From positions 67,378,362 through 67,442,361 of the forward strand of contig CM031620.1 of NCBI GenBank assembly GCA_018398815.1: 64,000 nucleotides of DNA, given 5' to 3'. The notes below the pieces were generated by a model. That model searched no databases. It worked only from the letters and a program-made list of their open reading frames with translations, and was not told where the DNA came from. Positions within the stretch are counted from its first letter, which is position 1; each line of letters opens with the position of its first letter. Positions 48,201 through 60,622 of this stretch are shown piece after piece. A program made the position numbers and the translations under genes. Source of the DNA: Conus ventricosus. Its lineage: Eukaryota > Mollusca > Gastropoda > Neogastropoda > Conidae.

Positions 48201-51200
48201 ATCAAACTGTCTGAATTCAGACTTCAGACATACCCATATTAATCCATGCATTGTTCCTTAAAACTGTTCAGACCACAGGTCAAACTCATTAACTTGATTT
48301 TCTTTCCCAAATTAGATCTGTTATGTTTAATTCAAATAATTAATGTCAATGCATTATGCAAACACTTTGACAAAAGAATCTGACATGCACACTGACTCGC
48401 AACAATGCAAATGAGATTTTTGTTTATGTGCAAGTGCAAAAACAACTCAATTGTTAAATCTGACAAAAATTGGTGTTAAGCAGATCCCCTACAACTGCAA
48501 GCAAAACACTGTACATCATTAAGACCCCCTGTCTGAAACATAATGTGTTTCAAATTTCAAAAGTAGGGCTTCAACTGCCTCCAGTTACACCTTATATGGA
48601 ACCATGGCATATGCCAGACAGGCAAAGGCTTTTGCTAATTCTACCCACCAAGCAAGTTGCATTTTTACTAATGTTACGCATAATCCAAGTTCCAGCATAT
48701 TTCATGTTCTGCACAAAATTTTGCAATCTACATGAACTTGGTAATATCAATGCCTAATGCATGAAATACCCTGCTCTTTCTGTTAATAATTCATGTCATC
48801 TTCAATGCAAACCAGATAAATTTCCTCTTCAGGGGCTAAAAGTTTGAAAATCTTTTTATTAAAGACCACTGTTCTTTTTTTCTCCTTATTTTGTTTTAAC
48901 CCTACTACACCAAATTCTGGTTGGTCAACACTCTTCAAGGAATGTTGACATTGTTTCTCTTGTTGTACCACTTCACTCTCTCTCATTCATGCTGAAGATT
49001 ACATGGATTATAAATGGAATGAAGCCGAATCAGAGACTATTTTTGCTGAATTCATAAATTAGGAAACAGCACTACCTAGTTCATGTATTACTCAAACTTT
49101 AGCAAGGTACCTGAACTGTGCAAGAAAATCACACGTTATATTAATATTGATTTTGATACAAAGACAAAAGAGTTTGTGTATAGCCAGTAACAGATTTTTT
49201 TCTTTTAAAAACACCTCCCATTAAATACTTTCTCAATTATGACCTCCTCTCTATAAAGATCTTTTTTTCAATTCCAGGAACAGTTTTCTTTTTGTGTAGA
49301 ATTACCTTCAAACTAAGACTCCCCTTCTGGTAAGGGGGAAGTGGGGAGGGGGGGGGGGGGGGGGCAGAATTTCAGGGGGAGAAAAACCTGATAAATTCCC
49401 ACTCCTAAAGACTGTTCAAAGCAGGCTGCAGCACTAGTTAAATCAAGCCAGAACACAAACAAATACATAAAATAAACTTAACAGCAATGCTTATTTAATT
49501 AATACATGATACAAAACATAAATTGTTAACAAATACATCTCTACACGTCACGAACAACAAACATGAAAATTGTACAAAACGATATACTATGAATAGTAGT
49601 ATGATGAATGTAAGATACAATACAGTGAATTGAGGTAAGTGTAAATAATATTAAAGTGTTAAGGCTTAAATACTAGGATTTCAACATATGAAACAACATT
49701 TTTACTTAGAGTTTGTGATTACTCTTTGTTATTGGTATTTTACTGACTCGGATGAAAAGATACTGACAAAAAACTTGGATCTGCAGAGTAGAAAAGAATA
49801 ATTCTGAGCTTAAAATTAAATATGATGTGTTTGAGTCTTTGATGTAACTACTGCATATTCTGTTGGCAATTTAACTGTACAGTGTACTGGAAAACAATTT
49901 TCATTGACTTGATAACTGAACAGCTATGTGATCAGATTTTCTGAATTTAACTGGAAACTGCAACTGTGCTAGTCTAGGTCTGAATTTCAGTGCATTCCAC
50001 TGAACTCCTGTTCATGAAAAAACATATATCCCTGATCATCATACTTTCATAGCAGACCTGTCTACCTCAAAATCGAACCGTTAGTATTCCATGGAGTAAA
50101 TTTAGTACTCCATGACAGAAAAGAGAATTTTTCTTACCTTAAACTTTAACATGGATCTTATATCGCGCAATTCTTGCTGCCAACTCACTGCGCTGTACTC
50201 AAAACTAAAACACTCACACCAACTAGCACAAGTGCACCACTCACACATGTGTGACTACACGTATCTAGTTGAAAATCTCATTAAAAAAAACAACCAACTA
50301 ACAATACTATAATGCCCTCCTCCCTTTCATCCCCCCCCCCACCCCCACACGCACACACAAGCATGCACACACACACACACACAAAGTGAGAGACAGCACG
50401 CACACACACACACACAAAGTGACAGACAGTCACACACATGTATACCCTTCATACAGTTTTCATTTTCCAGATCTTTTTCAGACAGTCACACACATGTATA
50501 CCCTTCATACAGTTTTCATTTTCCAGATCTTTTTCAGACAGTCACACACATGTATACCCTTCATACAGTTTTCATTTTCCAGATCTTTTTCAGACAGTCA
50601 CACACATGTATACCTTTCATACAGTTTTCATTTTCCAGATCTTTTTCTTCTCTTTGTGCTGCCACTCCATCCGCCTCCCCCCCCCCCCCCCCCCCCCACC
50701 CTTCTCCCCCCCGTTTTTGGGGAATGGGGATGTGGACAGGGGGAGGGGGGGGGGGGGGGGGTAGGTAAGATAATGTTGCTTATAGCCCAGCCGACCGCAA
50801 AGGGCCACATCAGGGCTGTCACCACGTTAAAATCAACTCACAAGTCATTCATTCACACAATTCTGTGGAGATAATTAACAGTAGAAGTTAAAGTGACAGA
50901 CACACCTTGATCAATTTTGCTGCAACTAGTGTCAGGACTGTGAAACATCTTGAATAGGGAACAAGGCGATCGGTGTTGACAGGGACAGATTCGCATCAGC
51001 CACCAGCCTACACATCATGATCATCATCTCAGCGTTTGTCGCCTGCTGCTCCAGGTCCCCCACTAGACTTCGCCTCAGCCTTTTTCAATGCTTGTACGAT
51101 TGAAGGTGTTCCTTTCACCATTTCATTTTTTTTTTTTTTTAATGCGATTTTGACGAAACATGCTTTATGCAGTCGTTGCGCCCTCCATGAGCACAACTAA

Positions 51201-54200
51201 AACCCAGAGCTGCCAACCTGCTCATGCGGCTTACAGTAGCATTTCACAATTTTCACAGTAGCATTTCCAATTTGACAGTAGCAACTTAATTTTGCGCACG
51301 TTCTAAAAGAAATCAGGCCTATAACCAGTTTTACGGACCACATTAAAGCTACAGTACTCTTAGTATATCTATAAATGTTATTATACAGAGATGAAGCAGA
51401 GGAAGAGGGCAAATTGTGAAAAAAAATCAACGTGCTACAGTAAAACTGAAAGCGGAAATGCAGTTCCGACAGACCGATAGACGTTACTTAGCGCTGTCCA
51501 AACAAAACGAAAGTATCTTCGAATTTTTTTGTTTCGCCGTAGCAATTTAATGATCGTAGTAGCGTCGTAGCAAGCATTCTCTTGGCGTAGCAAACTACGT
51601 CGATCTCGTAGCAGTTGGCAGCTATGAAAACCTGTTTCGCACAAAGTGCACCACACCAAAGTTGGACCTTTTTTGAGCCTGGGACTAAGCACTTCCAAGT
51701 TTGCGTGGTATGCATTCAGGAAAGCTTGCTCAGACCTTGTTTTGGCAACCTTTTCAACATCTAGCTCTTCATCACTCTCATGAACGCGTCATTTTGCTGG
51801 TGGCAGCATTCTCTTAGTGAATATCTGTGTCAGTGGCTCACTATGAAAGATGGCCGACCATGGTGTAAGCGAGCTTGCACAAACGGGAACTAGGGACAAT
51901 AACTCGCGTCTTCTAACAGGAAAATAGTACTTCTTTTTTGTAGCCTATGTTGCCGATTTTCGTATTTTTGTCCTACTCGATATATTATCATATCGAGGGT
52001 TGACTGCCGAAACCTAGTATCTTGTTTTTTCACTCTTTAATAATAATAATGGTTTCTTATATAGCGCTTAATCAAACGAATTTCTCTAAGCGCTTTACAA
52101 AGTCATACTACATTCACCCTTCTCATATACAATAATACACCTTACACCCAACTACAAATACTATTACTACAATAACTAACAAATCCTAATCCTACGAGTG
52201 TGACATTCACTTATTTTTCAAATATCACTACAAAAACTTAATCCTATAACGTTCAATCATACAAATACATATAATAGAGAACATACACAGACCTTCCAAT
52301 ACGCTACATTTGAAAAGGCCCAGACGGCTATGAGTTAGATTGTACCCCCCCCCCTTCCCACAGCATTGACTAATTATGAGAAAATAGATGGGTTTTAAGT
52401 TTAGACTTGAAAGAAGAGATAGAATCTGAATGTCTGAGAGAGTCTGGCAGTCTGAGTCTGTTCCACGTCGCTGGAGCTTGAAAAGAGAAAGATCTTTCAC
52501 CAGTAGTAGTCCTGAAGCGAGTCATTCGCAGAAGGCGGTCGTCAGCACAGGAGCGTAGTTGTCGAGAGGGGGTGTAGATTTTAAGGAGATCTGAGAGATA
52601 AGTAGGTTCATTTTCAAAGAGAGCAGAGAAAGTGAGAGTTGAGATTTTGTACGAGATACGGTTTGAGACAGATAGCCAGTGAAGCGAGTGGAGTAGAGGC
52701 GAAATGTGATCATATTTTCCTGCTCTACAGATGACTCGGGCTGCATGATTTTGGATTCGCTGTAATCTTTCTATCAGGTATTTTGGAAGGCTGGCCAAAA
52801 GTGAGTTGCAGTAATCTATTCTAGATAAGACAAATGCACAAATGAGAGTTTCTGTAGCATCTGTAGAGAGAAGGTGACGTACAGAGCGGATTCTTCTTAG
52901 TTCTAAATAGGCAATCTTGCAAATATTTGAAACCTGTTTCTCAAAGGAGAGGGATTGGTCAAGTATGACCCCTAGACTGCGGACAGAGGTGGAGACAGAG
53001 ACAGTACAGTCATTAATAGTGAAAGTTGAAGGCAGAGAAGGATGGTTAGGCTGTCTTGTCACGAACATGAGTTCCGTCTTGTCGTCGTTTAGTTGTAGTT
53101 TGTTGGTTGTCATCCAGTCCTTCAGGTCTGCTATGCAGCCCCGCGTCCGTGAAATCAGTGAGTCAATTTCAGCAATGGGAGCGGACTGATGAAGCTGAGT
53201 ATCGTCAGCAAAACTCTCATGCGACATGGCGTGACCACTGATGACGTCAGACACAGGACTAGCATACAGCACAAAAAGGACTGGCCCCAGTACAGAACCC
53301 TGAGGCACACCGTACCTAAGAGGAGAACTGTCTGAGTATCTTCCCTGTACACACACTGTCTGAGTCCGTCCAGTCAAGTAAGAGATAATCCAGTCGAGAG
53401 CTGTGTCTTTGAATCCAAAGGAAGTTTGAAGCCGTGAGAACAAAATATTATGATCGATCGTGTCAAATGCTGCGGAGAGGTCTAACATCACTAATAAGGA
53501 AACATTCCCATCGTCAAGCCCGCAGAGGAGGTCATTGACTATACGGACGAGTGCTGTCTCACAACGATGGCCTTGTCTGTAAGCAGATTGATGAGGATTC
53601 AAAAGGTGATTCTTTTCGAGATGTTCTAGAATTTGTTCCAAAACGATCTTCTCCAATAATTTTGATAGAAATGACAAATTTGATACAGGCCGATAATTCT
53701 TATCTAATGAAGGTTTCTTGATCAATGGACGTACCACTGCGGACCGGAAGATTTCAGGAACGTGACCAGAGGACAAAGAGGTGTTGATAACATGAGCAAG
53801 ATGGTGTAGGACATCATCAATGCACTGAAAGAGTAAGTTAGTGGGAATGGCATCAAGTTCACAGAAAACGCTTTTGAAAGTTTTAAAGGCTTGTCATAAC
53901 ACTGGAATTGAAGTTTTCTTTTTAAAAAAAAAACTGCTCCGCACTTAGTATAGTGATCTCAAGTGTGTGTATTCAGTATTGATATCTAAAAAGTTTGTTT
54001 TCTTCATTTTATTTTGTAAAATATGAGCATACATGCATATACATTTTTGACAGCCACACATATCTATGAGTCGGCAGCAGAGAAAAGGAATCGCAACTCA
54101 ATCTGTTTTGCTAGTAGCAAGAAAAGGCGAAAAAAGAAGAAGTGGGCAGCCATAACCAAGTATCTTGACTGGAGAGCCCTCTGCTGTCATGTAAACAGTT

Positions 54201-57200
54201 GCTGTGCCTGACTCACTGACCGCAGCTTTATCGCTTCTTGAGATACTTGGTTTCGGCTGTCAGCGTTTTAGTGAGAATGGCAGATTCTTGAAAAACGAAT
54301 AATAGCATAAATAGATACTTTGTTTCAGCAGTCACTGTTCCTTGTTGTTCATCTAAACTTGTTTACGGTTCTAATCAATGACTAGATAAATATTGATCGT
54401 ATTTAAAAAAAATTGCATTGATATGAAAGAGTATCATGTCCTGGATCTTTTGATACCAAATGTCAAAATCACCAAAATGTCGAGATACTAGGTTTTGGCA
54501 GTCAATCCTCGATATTTTCTATTCAAATTTCGTAAAATACGCTAAAAAATCATAGGATAGGCAGGTCTGTCATAGTGAGTCAGCAAAGGACAAATATGTG
54601 TTAATGGGAACCATGGGAGCACCTCCCTTTCCTTGTTGCAACTCTGCAGAATTGTTCAGGCCAAGGAAATGACCTACCTAGCTTTGAAAACTTTCATCAA
54701 AATGCTTACAACAACAAAAAAGAAGAAAAAAAAGTATCAAATTTATCTCTTACTAAATTCCAAATGGTCAAAGAATGGAAGATATACACATGCACAATCT
54801 CTCTTCACCTGCCTGTTTTTAACAACTGGTTTATTTCTCTGTCATATTATAGACACTTACTTTACTTGCAATGTCTGGATCCGAAGTCCTGTGTAATCCA
54901 CTTCCTTCTGTTCAGCAAAGTCTTCCCATTCATCGTCTTCCTGGATTGTACGATAACAAATGTCATAAATAAACTGACCGTCTTTCTTTATAGATAATTT
55001 TAATCTTTTTAATTAAATACTTACTGGTTGCTTACAACTTTTTCACAATTATCTTTACTTAAAGACGGGTTGCAGTGCAGCAAGTTTTCCACAATTTTAT
55101 TCTCGCATGATCCAGGAGTACCTAATAAATGTATGATTTACCAGTGAAATCCGTAATACTTGGACATCAACATAATGCTTACACTTTTGTTTGTTTCTTT
55201 CTTTTTATTCCTTCACATAATTTTGAACTTCCTTCTTCATAGATCATAATAGAATCATCATCTTAAAGAACATTTACCTACATAACATAAACACAGACAC
55301 ATTATCAAAACACACATATGATTTCATGAAATATTGTCTTCTTTTTCTTTCAAAATATATTTTCAAGAATAAAAACTTCACAGAGAATAACCTTAGCTGT
55401 TTTTGGTTAGCATGCCTGTCCAGTCCTATGATTCTGTAGTGATACATGAAGTATGTGGATCAGGATTGAATGGTAGAATCTTTAGTGTACTGAATGCCTT
55501 AAACTTGAAAAAATCCATCACCAAGGCATCAATCTGTTTTCCTTTCTCTACCTTGCAGGAAGCTCCTTCGCTAGTCTGAGCCGCAGCTGGCTTATGCAGG
55601 ACTTGCCTTTTCAAAAATTGTGCTGCTCTTCACAGCCACAGCGAATGCGATTATTGTTCTAACAACATTATCCATTAGTTTACATTGCACACTGGTGAGG
55701 CAGAAGAGCATTACTTTTCTGGTCTTTAGCACTTGTCTTTCTCATAAACTAGAGTAACATTAGTGATCTTCCCGTCTCATGGAACTGTACCTGTGCTGAC
55801 AGGATATCCTGCAGGTTACATCATCAGGACTCCACAGCTTATTCAGTTTCAAACCCTTGAGCAGTTTGGTTATTCCAACCTCTTGACTTTCTGAGATTTG
55901 GATACAACTCAAGTAGGGGCCTTGTGCATCTGGAGTCAGCCATCTCCCTATTTCAAAGTCTTCAAGGGAACATGGGAAACTTTTTTTCATGAACATATGG
56001 TGTTTAGCATCAAAACTTGGAACATGACAATCACAAGTTGTCAATTTTAAGAATTTGTCTGCTGAACTTAAGATATCTGAATACAGAAATGATCTTCTAA
56101 CAATGTCCTTCATCTTACTCATTCCCTCCCTCCCGTATGTGCTGACAAGATTTTTACAGGCAGCACTTGAGACAAAAAGCTAAAGACAGCCTCTACACCA
56201 GCTGCCACATTAAATTTTTTCAATCAAACAACTTGAATTGGTCATCTGCTTGCATAGCAGGGCAGTAAGTTTCACTGAACTTTTCAGTCAATTAAAGTGT
56301 AACTGGCGTTTGATTAAAACACTCAAGAGAAATGTACGCTTCTCCAAACAAATTGAATGAAAAACACACTAAATCAGTAAATGATTAATCCATAAAATCT
56401 AACTGCTTGTTAGTTGATTGTTTACAGAACTTTATTGATATAAATTGGGAAGTGGGGAAGTGAAATAAGGAATGCTAGTAAAGATTGTTAAACGTTTGCC
56501 TGACATGATTTATACTGGGTTCCAAGCAAACGATTCCAGGACTTTTTATGAAAGTAAATTCAAGGACTGTTAAGTGTTCTAAAATATAAGCTCTTCTACA
56601 TAATGCGACTGCTTCATACCTTCACTTCACCTAAGCGACAGAACAAATCTGTGCCCTATACTATAGAAGTAAAATTAGCCTGTTTTATGGCGCCAAATCC
56701 ATGACTTTTGTTCCAGCCAAACAATCTTAAAAATACGACTTTATGCAGCCATGCTTGAGTAAAAAAGCTGACAAAAATGGCACCTTAAATCTATCTCATG
56801 AAAACATTTTTTCTGCGTTACCAGACATGCAAAATGAGTAATCTGGCATTGTGAATTAAATGTGCCGCCAGCCTTAGTGATGTCACTGGTCCCCCACACC
56901 TCGGGTCCACTGCGCTGGGCCATGTTTCCTGCTGTAGGATGTCACAGGTCAGACAGGACTAGAGAATGTGGGCTGGTGTCTGTAAACCACTGCTACAAGG
57001 GCACTCATCTGCATGAGAGATCATCAGTCTGAAGAACTGAAATGAGCTAAAAAATCATCTGCTCTAAAAATGGTGACCTTTTATACACAAAGTCCCAATC
57101 TTCAGACACTGTCTCCAATTGATTTGAAATGGCTTTTATTAACAAGGAGAGTCCTGAATTCTCCTTTCGATCTTTAGTGAATCACTGCCCATAATACGAC

Positions 57201-60200
57201 AGTGGATCCACTGCAACAACAAGTTTGTTTTGGAACCTCTCCCTTCTGTCTTGGAGTTGGAGGATTTGAATGATCCGTCTGGTTGGACTGAAGATTCTGG
57301 AGAAAGGGTTGGCACTTTGTAACAGGGTTATCAATAAAGAAAAGCAAACATCCCTGAAATCAGGAGGGGAGTGTGGAGGAAGGGTGGGTTCCAACATTCA
57401 CAGCCTCCCAAACCCTCATTACAACTTGAAACATGTTTTCAGACTGGTGCGAGCTGATGCTGATCAGTCAAATCACAGTTAGGACAACTGTTCATATAGT
57501 TTATCAGTCTTTTTCACTTTTGCAGTGTCCTGCCAATGCATGATGTTGGAGCAATGGAGCATGACATTAGTCTGCTTTCCAAAGCTTAAGACAAAAGGGC
57601 AAAAGCTGTCATTGTGAAGAACATGAAACCCCTACATTTCTGTGTCTTCTGCTTGCACACCAAACTTGGAACAAGAACTTTGAGAAGTCAGCTGCCACTT
57701 TCAAAAACAAAAATGCACAACTTTCAACTCTGATGTTGGTGAAAGTATGACCAGTTGTGATGGACTGGGGGGAGTCAGAGCTTCCATGATCAGGAACTGT
57801 ATGTTCACACTACTTCTTCCATTTCACACAGCATTTTCTGCACACCTATCCTTAATCCAGGGCTCGAAATACATACCCATCCAATTGTCCACGACAAATA
57901 AATCTTCTGGCAGACAAGTGGAAATTCTCCCTACACTAGTCTGTTGGGCAATCAATGTCAATTTTTTTTTTATATGTGTGACACTGACAGCGACTGAAGG
58001 GTAAGCTTCTCTGTAGACCACTCATGCTATCATCTCTCCCTTTTCACTTGCCCCTCTGGTTTTTCTCACAATGTCTATGGCAATGCATGTTCTTTGCATA
58101 AAACACATAAGCAGCATGTAAGCACTTTGGTCAGCATGAAGATGGTGATCTACTCATTCATTTTTGTTTTTTAAATGATATATGTAAATCTATATGAAGT
58201 GGATACACTTCAGAATGTTGAAGATAGAGAAACCCAAGAAAAAGTTTAAAAAAGACACAGAGCAAATAAAAAATGTTATTATTTAAATTCAGTTAAGGGA
58301 TATGTAGTAAATGGTGAAAACATGACTGTTCTTTTTTTCTTTTCTTGCAGTAAACAACAGGACACACTAGTTTAAGTAGTTACTTATACCCTGGTGATCA
58401 AGTAATATTTCTCTGTTGGGCTTCAAGTTCAATTATGCATGCAGAACATGCTGTTGTTGAAATGTCCGCTGACTCATCACTGCACCACTGAGAGTTACTT
58501 TTAATAACTGTTTCTTTACTTGGATGGGGAAGGGGGTGGCAAGTTGAAACTGGGGGGACAGGTTGATTTTCTTAGCTATATCCCCTTGAGAACTAAAAAT
58601 TGCTTTAGAATTTCTAGCCCTGCTATCTGATTAGATTTCTGTCCTGGTGATGGTAGACTCTATAGTCTTATGAAGATATCTGACTGTCCAGATACTGATC
58701 TTCCAAATAAAGTTCCATGAAAAACTGGATCCAGTTCTGTAGCAGACAATAAGAAAATGAACACTTTCAGCAGTTGCAAAAAGAAGTTGATGTTTTTAAA
58801 AATCTTAGGTATTTTAATTTTTTTTTTTTTTTTGGGTCATCAACATATTTCTCTCTTAAAAACTTCATCTTTCAATACTTTCAACTTCAAGCACTTTGAG
58901 ACACTATAGTATATAAGCACTGAACTGCACACTTTGAGAGATCCTAAAAATTCAAAACCTTTTAAATGATTTTCAAGGACACTGATGATCCAATGTCTTA
59001 TAAAGCACTGTCTCCCCTAAAGTGGGACGGAAGGAGAGTAATACTAATAATAGACAAGCAAAAGGCGGTAGCAGACAACAATAAAAAGTCACCACGATGG
59101 TGAATTGTTGTCATGATTCTGTAAATTGGTTACAGTGTCACCTGTCAGTGGTCTCTTTTGCTGTACATGTATGATTTCCCTGTATCTTCATTGAATCACC
59201 CATAGTATTCTTCTACTCTGTTAGAATCACAGGATTATCATTTATGTCAAACACTAAGTTAATGACAGCAGAATACAACATTACTGCAACAAATACTGAA
59301 ATAGTCATTACTTTCTGAATTCAGCAGATTCACACAAAAAATCAAACGGGGCTCCATTCAGCTATGTCACACACACACACACAACACACACACACACACA
59401 ACAACACACACACACACACACATTCCAGACCTACTTGAAGCTTTGATATTTTTTTTTTTGCTCCACAGTTTTAATTTTATCCCTTTATTTAATAGTTTAA
59501 ATAGGATGGAGGAAGTAGTCACTTCAGTTTTGAATACCCATACATAGTGAAACATCCAGAAAACAAACTAACAAACAAAAAAACATTCCGGATTTAAGGA
59601 ATAAAACTAAGCTTCACAGAAAACCAACAAGACCATCTGTTTCAATAATGGATCAGGGTTGCACATCCACGTCGGACATCGGACATAGACCGATTGCACA
59701 TGCAAAATGTCCGATATAACTGGCAGTGAAGAGGACAAATGTCCCATTACTTTGCCGAAAACGCGGTCACTGTCCGATAGCTTTCCGATGCTGACGGACA
59801 TGGCACCGGCCGTTTATATCAAGCCCGCATAATTATTTGAGTCCGACCGTCGTACAGAACTCCAGTCTGTAACTTTAGTGTAAGCCCAGTGAATCACTAG
59901 GCCTATTACTAGTCCCGTGTGCCACTGGCACTAAGCTTAGTGGCGAGCCGTGGCGGTCTATTTTTAGCTCGTTGGCTTGCAACTCTGCCTCCCTGACTCG
60001 CAGAGGCTGAGCCAGCGAGGTACACGGCTCGCAGCTGAGAGCTCGCAGCCAGCTTGTGTCAGGGTTATTTTTAGCGTAAAGCGGCTAAAGAGCGATAAGC
60101 CTTGTACTTGTTACGTGTTGTAGGCCATGTAGGCAAAAAGACGACTCCAAATGAATCAATATTGTACTTGAATACTAGCATGAGCAATGAATAGTGATTT

Positions 60201-60510
60201 AGGAAAGACACTGCCTCTGTGTGTGTGACTGTGTGTGTGTGTGTGTGGTCTAGTAATAGTATGTTTACCAAACATGGCTTCCCACTCTAGGAATATAGTC
60301 AGCTTTTGTAATACCATTTTTGTGTGCATAAAACTTAATATACATTCAATCTGGCTTGCGTTCAAAATGTCCGATTGATTTTGTTATGAAGAGGACAAAT
60401 GTCCTATTACTTCAGGGTGGTCCAGGACATTTGTCCTATAGATACTGCTAAGGATGTACAACCCTGATGGATGATGTTTCATATTCAGTAATTCACAAGT
60501 CCAATTCAAA

Positions 60511-60565
<55 letters not shown>

Positions 60566-60574
60566 AGAGAGAGG

Positions 60575-60622
<48 letters not shown>

